Shown: positions 8,872 to 16,538 of the stretch, in pieces
Layout of the letters: each line of letters starts with the position of its first letter
Numbering within the stretch: the stretch's first letter is position 1
Assembly: GCF_015709225.1 (NCBI RefSeq)
Contig: NZ_JADNRS010000007.1
Coordinates: 1-34,340, forward strand
Direction of reading: 5' to 3'
Length of the DNA: 34,340 nt
Origin: Acholeplasma laidlawii
Lineage (GTDB): Bacteria > Bacillota_I > Bacilli_A > Acholeplasmatales > Acholeplasmataceae
Notes under the pieces: generated by a model
Told to the model about the DNA's origin: nothing
Databases searched by the model: none
The model's input: the letters and a program-made list of their open reading frames with translations, nothing else
Position numbers and translations under genes: made by a program

Positions 8872-8888
8872 GTTTAACTTAAATAAAC
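8872..8888 (+). repeat. Diverged copy of 17-bp motif
   Basis: GTTTAACTTAAATAAAC keeps the GTTTA/TAAAC arms and the 7-nt spacing of the island motif, with a different centre. Confidence 0.4.
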
Positions 8889-8960
8889 TTTAGTCAATAT
8901 TTTAAGTTTAATAAAAGTATATCGTGTAATTAATTACTAAACATTAACAATTTTATTAAG

Positions 8961-9004
8961 TTTAGTATTTAATGTCCTAGTTTATAATTGGTAAACATTG
9001 ATTT
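8961..9004 (+). repeat. Right-end repeat of gene-free island
   Basis: 44 bp aligning directly with 7607-7650 (36/44). Its last 29 bp (8976-9004) are the inverted partner of 7169-7197 (26/29). It contains the 17-bp motif on the minus strand at 8980-8996. Confidence 0.7.
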
Positions 9005-9013
9005 TTTACTAGT

Positions 9014-9042
9014 AAATAAAAAAAGTGCTTTTCAGCACTTTA
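9014..9042 (-). terminator. Terminator after yneF-like gene
   Basis: On the minus strand AAAGTGCT-gaaa-AGCACTTT is followed by TTTTATTT. The flanking A and T runs would also allow termination on the plus strand. Confidence 0.85.
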
Positions 9043-9045
9043 TTT

Positions 9046-9267
9046 TTACTTAGTATTTTGTTTCATAGATGCTAGAACTTGTCTAACTTGTTTTTCAGAA
9101 GGAGTTCTTCCCATTTGTCTAAACATCTCTCTAATCGATCTTTCATCCATTGGCGGATTCTTTTCTAAATACTTTTTGAACCAAGCTCTGGCGATAAAAA
9201 ATCCTGCAACAGCACCAATTAGTAACGCACCAACTGCGATTGCTATAACCCAATACCACTCAATCAT
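9046..9267 (-). CDS. yneF: UPF0154 family (YneF-like) membrane protein
   Basis: 73-residue single-pass protein. It has an N-terminal helix YWVIAIAVGALLIGAVAGFFIARAWF. A soluble tail with KNPPMDERSIREMFRQMGRTPSEKQVRQ matches the UPF0154 signature (NPP...R.MM.QMG.KPS.K). Function unknown. The start is ATG 9267 (MIEWYWV) because AAAGGAG lies 9 nt upstream; an earlier in-frame start at 9300 has no SD. A candidate -10 TATAAT is at 9314-9319 on the minus strand. Confidence 0.85.
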   Translation of the reverse strand: MIEWYWVIAIAVGALLIGAVAGFFIARAWFKKYLEKNPPMDERSIREMFRQMGRTPSEKQVRQVLASMKQNTK

Positions 9268-9329
9268 TTGCGACAACTCCTTTCGTAAGTACATATTCAT
9301 TTTACTTTATTTCATTATAAATTACAATG

Positions 9330-9878
9330 TTAATGTTTACTTAATATTAATATCTTTTTACTGCCGTATACTTTTTCTTTTAAGACAGTATATGCTTTGA
9401 TTTGTTCTAAATCTAATATTCTATTTTTATCCATTTCTAACACGAGTAATGCATCCTCATTTAAGTGAGGTATTAGTTGGTTAGAAATGGATTCATAGAT
9501 GTCTAATTTATAGGGTGGATCTAAGAAAACAATATCTAATTTATCTTTTAGTTCTGACAGTTTTTTAAGGGCTATATTATAATCATGTTTCCATAGTATG
9601 ACCCTATCATTTACACCTAGATTTGCTATATTTTCATTCAAGGTGTTAATAGCAATTTGTTTAACATCATTAAACACTACATACTTAGCACCTCTAGAAA
9701 TTGATTCTAATCCATAACTACCTGATCCAGCAAATAAGTCTAATATGACAGCGTCTCTAATTGATTCACCGAGACTATTAAAGACTGCGCCCCTTACTTT
9801 GTCAGATGTCTCTCTGGTATCATTTGAGGGGACCATTTTTAATAATCTACTTTTAAATTCTCCAGAGATAATACGCAT
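9330..9878 (-). CDS. rsmD: 16S rRNA (guanine966-N2)-methyltransferase RsmD
   Basis: SAM-dependent methyltransferase acting on the small-subunit rRNA. It begins with the family-typical MRIISGEFKSR. It has the RETSDKVRGAVFNSL segment, the SAM-binding DLFAGSGSYGLESISRGA and catalytic DPPY in VFLDPPYK. Length 182 is normal. The start codon shares one base with the deoA stop (TAATG), so it is co-translated with the phosphorylase. No terminator was seen between it and the yneF-like gene. Confidence 0.93.
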   Translation of the reverse strand: MRIISGEFKSRLLKMVPSNDTRETSDKVRGAVFNSLGESIRDAVILDLFAGSGSYGLESISRGAKYVVFNDVKQIAINTLNENIANLGVNDRVILWKHDYNIALKKLSELKDKLDIVFLDPPYKLDIYESISNQLIPHLNEDALLVLEMDKNRILDLEQIKAYTVLKEKVYGSKKILILSKH

Positions 9879-11176
9879 TATAAGATTGTCTCTTTGATTA
9901 AATCTAGTTTGATTTTATGTGGACCAACTACGTAAGAATTATTGACGATTTCAACTGCTTCTTTAAGTCCTTTTTCTTCGTGATAGATTGTACAGATAGT
10001 GTCGCCAACTTTAACTTCGTCACCAATCTTCTTATGCAGGTCAATACCTACAAATAGATTGATTACATCATCTTTAGTTGCACGTCCTGCACCTAGTTTC
10101 ATTGCAGCAATACCGAAGTTTAATGCATCTACTTTTTCTAAGAAACCAGCAGCATTTGCTTTCACTTCATATGTCTTAGTTTTAGTTAAAATTTGATCTT
10201 TATTCTTTAAGAAATTTACATCTCCGCCTTGTGCTTTTACAAAGGTGTAGAATGTCTCTAGAGCATCACCATTACGTAGAGTATCATAAGATAATTTATA
10301 ACCGCTTTCGTAATCTTTTACGACGCCAGCATGTTTTAATAAGTGTCCTGAAATTACAGCAACTACTTGAGTTAAATCTTCTGGCCCATGACCTTCAAGT
10401 GTTTCTACTGATTCATAAATTTCTAACGCATTACCAATTTTATGTCCAAGAGGTTCTTCCATACCTGTAAGAATCGCAGTGACCTTTTTACCAGCCTTTT
10501 TACCGATTTCTACCATGATGCGAGATAAAGCTTCACCGTCTTCTAAAGTCTTCATAAATGCCCCAGAACCAACCTTAACATCAAGGACGATTGCATCAGC
10601 ACCTGATGCTAATTTTTTACTCATAATAGAGGATGCAATTAAAGGCATTGAGTCTACAGTTGCAGTAACATCTCTTAGTGCATACATCACTTTATCTGCA
10701 GGTGCAATATCACCACTTTGGCCAACAATTGCACAACCAATTTCTTTCACTTGGTTTTTGAATTGATCTAAAGGTAATACAACCTTAAATCCTGGAATGG
10801 ATTCTAACTTATCAATTGTTCCACCGGTATGACCTAAACCTCTACCGCTCATTTTTGCTAGCTTAGCACCTAGGTGTGCAACTAATGGTGCAAGTATAAT
10901 ACTTACCTTATCACCCACGCCACCTGTAGAGTGCTTATCAACCTTTGTTCCTTTAATATCTGTTAAATCTAATACTTCTCCACTATCACGCATTGCTAGT
11001 GCAAGTGCTGTTGATTCTTCAATATCCATATCGTTAAAATATACAGCCATTAAAAAGGCTGACATTTGATAATCCGGTATTTGACCTTTTGTAAAACCGT
11101 TAACTATAAAAGATATTTCTTCAGCAGTTAATTTTTGATTATATTTTTTCTTGTTTATTAAATCGACCATTTGCAT
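9878..11176 (-). CDS. pdp: Pyrimidine-nucleoside phosphorylase
   Basis: Phosphorolyses thymidine, deoxyuridine or uridine to base plus (deoxy)ribose-1-phosphate. The family signature SGRGLGHTGGTIDKLESIPG is intact, as are KVDKHSTGGVGDKVS (phosphate binding) and the C-terminal domain. ATG 11176 (MQMVDLINKKKYNQ) matches Firmicute Pdp N-termini and has TGGGG about 10 nt upstream. The ATG at 11197 lacks an SD. About 432 residues. Pdp versus strict thymidine phosphorylase (DeoA) cannot be settled by eye; the Firmicute resemblance favours Pdp. Confidence 0.93.
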   Translation of the reverse strand: MQMVDLINKKKYNQKLTAEEISFIVNGFTKGQIPDYQMSAFLMAVYFNDMDIEESTALALAMRDSGEVLDLTDIKGTKVDKHSTGGVGDKVSIILAPLVAHLGAKLAKMSGRGLGHTGGTIDKLESIPGFKVVLPLDQFKNQVKEIGCAIVGQSGDIAPADKVMYALRDVTATVDSMPLIASSIMSKKLASGADAIVLDVKVGSGAFMKTLEDGEALSRIMVEIGKKAGKKVTAILTGMEEPLGHKIGNALEIYESVETLEGHGPEDLTQVVAVISGHLLKHAGVVKDYESGYKLSYDTLRNGDALETFYTFVKAQGGDVNFLKNKDQILTKTKTYEVKANAAGFLEKVDALNFGIAAMKLGAGRATKDDVINLFVGIDLHKKIGDEVKVGDTICTIYHEEKGLKEAVEIVNNSYVVGPHKIKLDLIKETIL

Positions 11177-11221
11177 GTGACTTAAACCCCATTTCATTTT
11201 ATTATTTTTTTAATTTTATTT

Positions 11222-11527
11222 TTAACCGTTTAATACCATAAATATTAATACAATGATTCCTATCACTACTACAATCTTTAAAGACTTCTTGATTAATGAT
11301 AATAAGCCCATGATGAGTAATAGACCTAAGAATCCTACAAAGAGAATTTGTAGTAAAACAGGAAATGAATTAAAGTAATCAAAAGCCCCTTGCCACCAAC
11401 CATCGGTTGTTGGTTTTAAAAGTGGATCTAACCATCCAGTTGCACTTTCGAACCATGAAACGATAGTTTCCCATATATTTAGTAAAACTTCTTGCCAATT
11501 GTTTAAAATTATCATTTTGTTCACCAT
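11222..11527 (-). CDS. Small Trp-rich membrane protein, unknown
   Basis: About 100 residues. The N-terminal half is Trp-rich and amphipathic (NWQEVLLNIWETIVSWFESATGWLDPLLK). Two membrane helices follow, near residues 56-77 (PVLLQILFVGFLGLLLIMGLL) and 83-99 (LKIVVVIGIIVLIFMVL). No family recognised. The start is ambiguous: ATG 11527 sits directly after AAAGGA with almost no spacer, while ATG 11515 (MIILNN) has GGTGA 5 nt upstream. It is probably the first gene of the unit with pdp and rsmD; a divergent promoter region separates it from the phosphatase gene. Confidence 0.7.
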   Translation of the reverse strand: MVNKMIILNNWQEVLLNIWETIVSWFESATGWLDPLLKPTTDGWWQGAFDYFNSFPVLLQILFVGFLGLLLIMGLLSLIKKSLKIVVVIGIIVLIFMVLNG

Positions 11528-11561
11528 TTCCTTTACTATATTATTCTATCAAATTCTAACC

Positions 11562-11590
11562 TTGATTAAAAGGGTGAGCTTTGATATAAT
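11562..11590 (+). promoter_or_regulatory. Promoter of histidine phosphatase gene
   Basis: TTGATT (11562-11567), a 17-nt spacer and a perfect TATAAT (11585-11590) extended by TGA. Predicted transcript start near 11597, about 11 nt before ATG 11608. On the opposite strand TGATAGAAT in the same gap could serve the divergent gene. Confidence 0.8.
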
Positions 11591-11607
11591 TGCACATGGT
11601 GATAAAA

Positions 11608-12177
11608 ATGATATTAGCAATGGTTAGACATGGTGAAACCGATTATAACAAGCAACGTTTAATCCAAGGTAGAATCGATAATGTCTTAAATGAAAACGGA
11701 AAAAACCAGGCACATACTTTAGGAACATACCTAAAAGAAAACAATGAAACATTTGATGTTCTAATGACATCTCCAATGCTTAGAGCAAAAGAGACAGCAC
11801 AAATTCTTGGAAGCCATTTAAATATGACTATCACAAGCGAGCATGTTGCATTTATCGAAAGAGACTTTGGACCTTTTGAAGGTAAGTCAGTGGCAGATAC
11901 ATTACCATTTATAACTAAACATGATTTTAAGACAAAAGGTTATGAAGATAATGAGGCACTCTTAAAAAGATTAAGTGACGCAGTAAATGATTTATACAAG
12001 ACACATCAAGGTAAGAAAGTATTACTTGTTGTTCATGCACATGTAATCAAGTCATTACTTATATTAGCAGACTTTGAAAAGTATGATTACATTACGCATT
12101 ATGTAGGTAATTCAAGCATCGTATATTTCGATGTTAAACCTGATCAAATATCTGTATTAAATCAAATTGATTTATAG
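11608..12177 (+). CDS. Histidine phosphatase family protein
   Basis: 189-residue member of the phosphoglycerate mutase-like superfamily. Catalytic motif MVRHGETDYN is near the N-terminus, the acid is in FIERDFGPFEGK, and the second catalytic His is in VVHAHVIKSLL. Substrate cannot be assigned; small members act on sugar phosphates, nucleotides or cobalamin precursors. ATG 11608 is chosen because GGTGA lies 5 nt upstream. The ATG at 11596 and TTG at 11590 fall at or before the predicted transcript start. A terminator follows. Confidence 0.87.
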   Translation: MILAMVRHGETDYNKQRLIQGRIDNVLNENGKNQAHTLGTYLKENNETFDVLMTSPMLRAKETAQILGSHLNMTITSEHVAFIERDFGPFEGKSVADTLPFITKHDFKTKGYEDNEALLKRLSDAVNDLYKTHQGKKVLLVVHAHVIKSLLILADFEKYDYITHYVGNSSIVYFDVKPDQISVLNQIDL

Positions 12178-12186
12178 ATAATAATC

Positions 12187-12220
12187 AAAAGGAAACTTGT
12201 AAAAAGGGTTTCTTTTTTTT
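12187..12220 (+). terminator. Terminator after histidine phosphatase gene
   Basis: AAAAGGAAAC pairs with GTTTCTTTTT around an 11-nt loop, followed by a T-run. Confidence 0.75.
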
Positions 12221-12257
12221 AGAAAAAATATTAACATATAAAATCAACGATTTCTCA

Positions 12258-12285
12258 TTGACTTTATAAGTTTTTGCAGTAAAAT
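12258..12285 (+). promoter_or_regulatory. Promoter of antiporter operon
   Basis: TTGACT (12258-12263), a 16-nt spacer, TAAAAT (12280-12285). Predicted start near 12292, giving a leader of about 29 nt that contains the AAGGAGG SD. Confidence 0.8.
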
Positions 12286-12320
12286 TGAGTTTGTATGTAC
12301 ATTATAAGGAGGTTTTGCAA

Positions 12321-13646
12321 ATGGAAATAGGGTTATTGTTAACAAAGGTTGCAGTAATTTTATTTGTTGGTTTTATTGGTAGTTTAATTGCTAGAAAATT
12401 CAAATTACCAAACGTCTCAGGCTATTTGGTACTTGGTCTACTTATAGGACCATCTCTAGGACTTATTTTCCCTGGTTATGAGGGTTTTATTACAAGTGGT
12501 GACCAAGATGTCTTTGGCTTTATTAGTGAGCTTGCGCTCGCGTTTATTGCTTTTTCAATCGGTAGTGAATTTGCAATTAAAAGAGTGAAGAAAATAGGCA
12601 AGGAAATTTCAGTACTTACATTACTAGAAGTTCTAGGTGCAGTATCTTTAGTATTTATAGCTATGCTATTTATTCCAAAACCAGATAGTATATCCTCAGG
12701 GTATAATCCGTTTTCTAATTCCAGCATTGCATTTGCATTAATCTTAGCTTCTATGTCTGCTGCAACAGCTCCAGCTGCTACCTTAATGGTCATGCGTCAA
12801 TATAGAGCTAATGGTCCAGTATCTAAGGCAATTGTTCCAATTACAGCTTTAGATGATATCTTTGGCATCGTAATCTTTGGATTCTTCTTATCCATTGCAC
12901 AACTATTACTACCTCAAGGTGATCCACTTCCGGTATGGCTAATGATCTCAAAACCATTCATTGAAGTATTTGGTTCATTGATTATTGGGTTAATAGTTGG
13001 TATTGCACTATCTTATGGTGCTAAAAAGTTTGACAAGATTTCTGATGATATTCAAGTCTTATCATTGATTGCAATATTTGCTACAGTTGGTGGATTAACA
13101 TTAATGAATCATTACATGAGTGACTTCGGTATTTCATTCTCACCATTACTTGCAAATATTATGGTAGGTTCTGTTATTGCAAATATTGCACTTAAACCAA
13201 ATCGCACCTTCCAATCGATTAATGATTTAGCTACTCCGTTTTATATTATATTCTTCACATTAGCGGGTGCTTCATTAGACTTAGGTATCTTACGTCAAGA
13301 TTATTTAATACTAATTATCGCTGCAACCTATATTATTGCTCGCGGAAGTGGTAAAATATTAGGTACAATGGCTGGTGCTCAAATGGTCAACTCACATCCA
13401 AACGTTAAGAAGTATTTAGGTTTTGCACTTCTACCTCAAGGTGGTGTATCTATTGGGTTACTCACTATTGTTGCTGTGCAGATGACACAACTATATCCAG
13501 TAATTGCTGCAGTTATTATGTTATCTGTATTAGTATATGAAACAATGGGACCTATCTTTGCTAAATACTCACTCACTAAATCTGATGAGTTATATGGTCT
13601 TGATAAACTTAATGAATCTATGTTCGAAGAAGATACAGAAAATTAA
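12321..13646 (+). CDS. CPA2 family cation:proton antiporter
   Basis: 441-residue polytopic membrane protein with roughly 12-13 helices, of the KefB/GerN/NapA type. It has the family N-terminus (KFKLPNVSGYLVLGLLIGPS). Adjacent D178-D179 in TALDDIFGIV match the pair found in electrogenic Na+/H+ antiporters such as NapA; Kef-type proteins have QD here. No C-terminal NAD-binding (TrkA-N) domain is present. The start is ATG 12321, with AAGGAGG 8 nt upstream; the TTG at 12285 lies inside the -10. The next gene, 14 nt downstream, is a small PII-like protein, suggesting regulation by a separate ligand-binding partner. Confidence 0.88.
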   Translation: MEIGLLLTKVAVILFVGFIGSLIARKFKLPNVSGYLVLGLLIGPSLGLIFPGYEGFITSGDQDVFGFISELALAFIAFSIGSEFAIKRVKKIGKEISVLTLLEVLGAVSLVFIAMLFIPKPDSISSGYNPFSNSSIAFALILASMSAATAPAATLMVMRQYRANGPVSKAIVPITALDDIFGIVIFGFFLSIAQLLLPQGDPLPVWLMISKPFIEVFGSLIIGLIVGIALSYGAKKFDKISDDIQVLSLIAIFATVGGLTLMNHYMSDFGISFSPLLANIMVGSVIANIALKPNRTFQSINDLATPFYIIFFTLAGASLDLGILRQDYLILIIAATYIIARGSGKILGTMAGAQMVNSHPNVKKYLGFALLPQGGVSIGLLTIVAVQMTQLYPVIAAVIMLSVLVYETMGPIFAKYSLTKSDELYGLDKLNESMFEEDTEN

Positions 13647-13660
13647 TAAGGAGAAAACTT

Positions 13661-14020
13661 ATGGAAGCTTTATTTATAGTATTAAACGACTTAACCTTCA
13701 TGGATGATATTCTTGATAAATTTATTGAGTTACACATTAAAGGTGCAACTATCATTGATTCACAAGGTATGGCGCAAGCAATCATTGAAAAAGATGGTGG
13801 TGGACACGGTTTATTTTCTGGTCCATTCTACAAAGCTTTAGTAGGAGATCAAAATCATTCAAAAATGATCTTTACTGTATTACCAGATACATTTGATAAG
13901 AAACATGTAATTGCTGAAATTCGTTCTATTTTAGAACAATCTAAAAAAGCAGTGATTGGGTTTATGTTTACAATGCCTGTATCCGGTATCTATCCAATTA
14001 AATCTAAACATCAAGTTTAA
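13661..14020 (+). CDS. PII-like small regulatory protein
   Basis: 119 residues with a likely beta-alpha-beta-beta-alpha-beta ferredoxin-like pattern. First strand MEALFIVLND, helix around MDDILDKFIEL, second strand GATIIDSQGMAQAII, a Gly-rich loop KDGGGHGLFSG, then KMIFTVLPDT, helix VIAEIRSILEQ and a final strand VIGFMFTMPVSGIYPI. The layout and the GATIIDSQGM segment resemble PII-superfamily proteins encoded beside transporters. I did not confirm the family and the ligand is unknown. AAGGAG precedes ATG 13661. Co-transcribed with the antiporter. Confidence 0.65.
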   Translation: MEALFIVLNDLTFMDDILDKFIELHIKGATIIDSQGMAQAIIEKDGGGHGLFSGPFYKALVGDQNHSKMIFTVLPDTFDKKHVIAEIRSILEQSKKAVIGFMFTMPVSGIYPIKSKHQV

Positions 14021-14035
14021 AAAAATATAAATTAA

Positions 14036-14071
14036 AAAAATAAGGATTGGCACTGACCAATCCTTATTTTT
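14036..14071. terminator. Bidirectional terminator
   Basis: 15-bp perfect stem AAAAATAAGGATTGG / CCAATCCTTATTTTT with a CACTGA loop, placed between convergent genes and ending with a T-run on either strand. It contains the stop codon of the minus-strand Smr gene (14064-14066). Confidence 0.92.
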
Positions 14072-14396
14072 GTGTATGATATGATTTTTTCTTTATGATA
14101 GTAACACCGCTGTTCGTTATATATGAGCTGAGTTTACCTAACTCTTCAATACTAAAATGGGCTCTTTGGAAAGGATCATTTAAATCTGGACCAGATATGG
14201 AAACTTCAATTTGTCCCTTTTTTACTCTAGATTTTCCAATACTCCTAATTTGAGTTAATTTTTTGTATTGATTTGTTGTAGACCCATAACCATGAATAAT
14301 GATTAATATTTTTTGTCCTATTGTATCAATCGCTTGTCTTACAATGGATGATGCACTTAAGACATCCAAATCGTGTACATCAATTACTTGAATCAT
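14064..14396 (-). CDS. Stand-alone Smr-domain-like protein
   Basis: 110 residues. The N-terminal DVHDLDVLSAS corresponds to the LDLHG start of Smr domains. The strand-turn LIIIHGYGS corresponds to their central HGxG motif. Smr domains nick or bind branched nucleic acids and usually sit at the C-terminus of MutS2; here there is no MutS2 part. The first motif is imperfect (DVHD, not DLHG), so function may differ. It overlaps plsC by an ATGA and is the last gene of the pepV-thyA-dfrA-plsC unit. Confidence 0.65.
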   Translation of the reverse strand: MIQVIDVHDLDVLSASSIVRQAIDTIGQKILIIIHGYGSTTNQYKKLTQIRSIGKSRVKKGQIEVSISGPDLNDPFQRAHFSIEELGKLSSYITNSGVTIIKKKSYHTQK

Positions 14397-15184
14397 TTAT
14401 GTTCGAATCCAGAGTTAATTACATGCATCACCATATCACCAATTTCAGCTGTAGATAAACCTTGATAGTCTTCATGCGTAATTGGTTTATGAATAATGAC
14501 TTTAATTTTAGTTTTTCTAAATGGTGCACGATGTTGGATTTCAGAATTTCCAATAATTGTCATAGGTAAGATGGTTGCTTTTGGCTTTACTGCAATTTGG
14601 AAAGCACCAGCACGTGTTGCGACTACACTGTCTTGATCACGATTTTTACGACCACCTTCAGGAAACACTACCATTGAAAATCCAGTCTCTATATTCTTGA
14701 TAGTTTCTACTAAAGCTTTAGCGGTTTTTCTTGTATCATCCCTGTAAATTGGCATACAATGCATTTGTTTCATACCATCTTTTAAGATAGGTATTTTATA
14801 CAATGTCGACTTCGGAGTAAAGGCCATTGGTCTGTTGATTGCTTGAATTGCAATTACAGGGTCCAAGTAAGACTTATGATTCGTGTAAACAACCATTTTA
14901 CCGTCTTTTGGCACGTTTTCTGCACCGATAACCTTAATACTAATGTTAAAGACAAATACGCTTAAAAATCTTGCTAGACTTTGCCAACCATAATATTTAT
15001 ATCGGTTCATAAGTGGTAATTTTTGCCACGCATAAATATGAATTAAGGCACCAATTATGATTGGTATAAAACCTACTAAATAACCAAGTAGTATCCAAAG
15101 TATAATGTAGTAACCACCGAGTACATAGATGGACATAAGGGTTGAAAAGGTTGCCCAACCAATTAAAAATAAAATTGTAAACAT
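14393..15184 (-). CDS. plsC: 1-acyl-sn-glycerol-3-phosphate acyltransferase
   Basis: Makes phosphatidic acid from lysophosphatidic acid at the membrane. Acyltransferase motif I NHKSYLDP (NHx4D) and motif III FPEGGRKNRD are visible, and two hydrophobic helices lie within the first 50 residues. ATG 15184 (MFTILFLIGWATF) is preferred because AAAGAGA lies 9 nt upstream; the longer TTG start at 15214 would overlap dfrA. About 263 residues. It follows dfrA with a 4-nt gap and overlaps the Smr gene by 4 nt. Confidence 0.9.
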   Translation of the reverse strand: MFTILFLIGWATFSTLMSIYVLGGYYIILWILLGYLVGFIPIIIGALIHIYAWQKLPLMNRYKYYGWQSLARFLSVFVFNISIKVIGAENVPKDGKMVVYTNHKSYLDPVIAIQAINRPMAFTPKSTLYKIPILKDGMKQMHCMPIYRDDTRKTAKALVETIKNIETGFSMVVFPEGGRKNRDQDSVVATRAGAFQIAVKPKATILPMTIIGNSEIQHRAPFRKTKIKVIIHKPITHEDYQGLSTAEIGDMVMHVINSGFEHK

Positions 15185-15188
15185 AATA

Positions 15189-15659
15189 TCAAATCTCTTT
15201 CTTATATGTTGCAAAGATTAAACTAGGCGCTAATTTCTTGTCAACTAATTTGTAGCTAGATAAGTCAAAATGGTTAAAGTATACATTACCTTTATGAACA
15301 TCTAGTACATGTGTAATTAATAAATAATCAACATAAGGTAAGGTTAGGTTATAAATGACTTTACCACCAATGATCCATAGTTCATCTTTATAGTTTTTAA
15401 CAAAATCCACTACATCTGTGATGCATTCTGCATCCTCATAAGCCGTTTCAATGAGGTTAGCTACATAAATTTTACCGTATGGAAAAGGTTTATCTTTATA
15501 ATAACCTTTCAGTGATTTATAAGTTAAATCACCCATTAATACAGTTTTACCTTTAGTTTTCTCTTTAAAATACGCCAAGTCTTCTTTATAGTGCCAAGCA
15601 AGCTTATTATCTTGACCTATAAGCCAGTTGACATCCATAGCCCAAATTGCGTAAATCAT
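15189..15659 (-). CDS. dfrA: Dihydrofolate reductase, atypical
   Basis: Should reduce dihydrofolate to tetrahydrofolate, recycling the product of ThyA encoded just upstream. Family features: [10 protein letters not shown] at the N-terminus, active-site acid in [16 protein letters not shown] and LLITHV. Odd points, by alignment from memory with E. coli and Lactobacillus enzymes: LPW is LAW; the Arg after MG that contacts NADPH phosphate is Asp (MGDLTYKS); and the Arg of PLPGR that holds the folate carboxylate is Gly (PFPYGK). 156 residues. It overlaps thyA by an ATGA. Its place beside thyA makes the identity firm; cofactor preference is open. Confidence 0.88.
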   Translation of the reverse strand: MIYAIWAMDVNWLIGQDNKLAWHYKEDLAYFKEKTKGKTVLMGDLTYKSLKGYYKDKPFPYGKIYVANLIETAYEDAECITDVVDFVKNYKDELWIIGGKVIYNLTLPYVDYLLITHVLDVHKGNVYFNHFDLSSYKLVDKKLAPSLIFATYKKEI

Positions 15660-16522
15660 ACAGCAACCACGCCTTTAATTGGCGGATATGGATCATAACC
15701 AACAAGTTCAAAGTCTTCATATTTGAAGTCTTCAAGTCTTGTAATCGATTTATTGATTTTTAATATTGGTAAACGTCTTGGCGTTCTTGTAAGTTGTAAG
15801 TTAATTTGATCAAAATGATTTGTATAAATATGTGCATCTCCAATGGTATGTACAAAACTACCTAATTCATATCCAGTTACTTGTGCAACCATCATTAAAA
15901 ATACAGCATAAGATGCAATATTAAATGGAATGCCTAAGAATACATCACCACTACGTTGGTATAGTTGTAAGGACAACTTGTTATCTACAACATAAAATTG
16001 AATTAATGTATGGCATGGAGGTAACATCATTTGACTGATTTCCGCTGGATTCCACGCAGATAAAACCATACGTCTGGAATCTGGGTTTGTTTTTAGTGTA
16101 TTAAGAATATATTCAATTTGATCTACACCATTAAAATTACGCCACTGGGAACCATAAACAGGGCCTAAATCACCCCATTTTTTAGCAAACTCATCACTTT
16201 GACGAATTTTATCTGAGAATTCTTTAATGGATTCTCCTTGATATTCTGAAGAATTCATATAATTTTTATATGGCCAGTCCGTCCAAATGCCAACATTATT
16301 ATCTACAAGATACTTGATGTTGGTATCCCCTTTAATAAACCATAATAACTCATGAATTATACCTTTTAAAAATGTCTTCTTAGTGGTTAGGAGTGGAAAC
16401 CCATCCTTTAAATCGAAGAACATCTGGTAACCAAAAATTGATTTGGTTCCAGTGCCCGTACGATCTGATTTTAATGTACCATTTTCCATGATATGACGGG
16501 CTAAATCTAAATACTGTTTCAT
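15656..16522 (-). CDS. thyA: Thymidylate synthase
   Basis: Methylates dUMP to dTMP using methylene-tetrahydrofolate. Catalytic Cys170 lies in [12 protein letters not shown]. The SDRTGTGT folate/phosphate loop, [11 protein letters not shown] and the [10 protein letters not shown] segment are intact, and the C-terminus PPIKGVVAV is the closing tail. 288 residues, normal for the shorter ThyA class. AGGAGTG precedes the ATG. pepV ends 16 nt upstream and dfrA overlaps downstream. Confidence 0.97.
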   Translation of the reverse strand: MKQYLDLARHIMENGTLKSDRTGTGTKSIFGYQMFFDLKDGFPLLTTKKTFLKGIIHELLWFIKGDTNIKYLVDNNVGIWTDWPYKNYMNSSEYQGESIKEFSDKIRQSDEFAKKWGDLGPVYGSQWRNFNGVDQIEYILNTLKTNPDSRRMVLSAWNPAEISQMMLPPCHTLIQFYVVDNKLSLQLYQRSGDVFLGIPFNIASYAVFLMMVAQVTGYELGSFVHTIGDAHIYTNHFDQINLQLTRTPRRLPILKINKSITRLEDFKYEDFELVGYDPYPPIKGVVAV

Positions 16523-16538
16523 AATACACTCCTAGTTT

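Larger units (their letters stand above)
7171..9045. other. 1.9-kb gene-free, repeat-rich island
   Basis: No open frame of 60 codons or more on either strand, and no frame behind an SD that resembles a protein. No tRNA, RNase P RNA, tmRNA or rRNA signature was recognised. It holds the deoB terminator, an inverted repeat at each end, a 44-bp repeat pair, an 18-bp direct repeat and several long hairpins or palindromes (listed separately). It lies between convergent genes, so it is not an obvious promoter region. Readings are a decayed mobile element, a nested miniature-element cluster, or a non-coding structural or replication locus. The sequence does not decide. Confidence 0.75.

Noticed and set aside
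7171-9045. CRISPR array or RNase P/tmRNA gene in the long gap
   Set aside because: Repeats are not regularly spaced with unique spacers, and the conserved cores of these RNAs were not found by eye.
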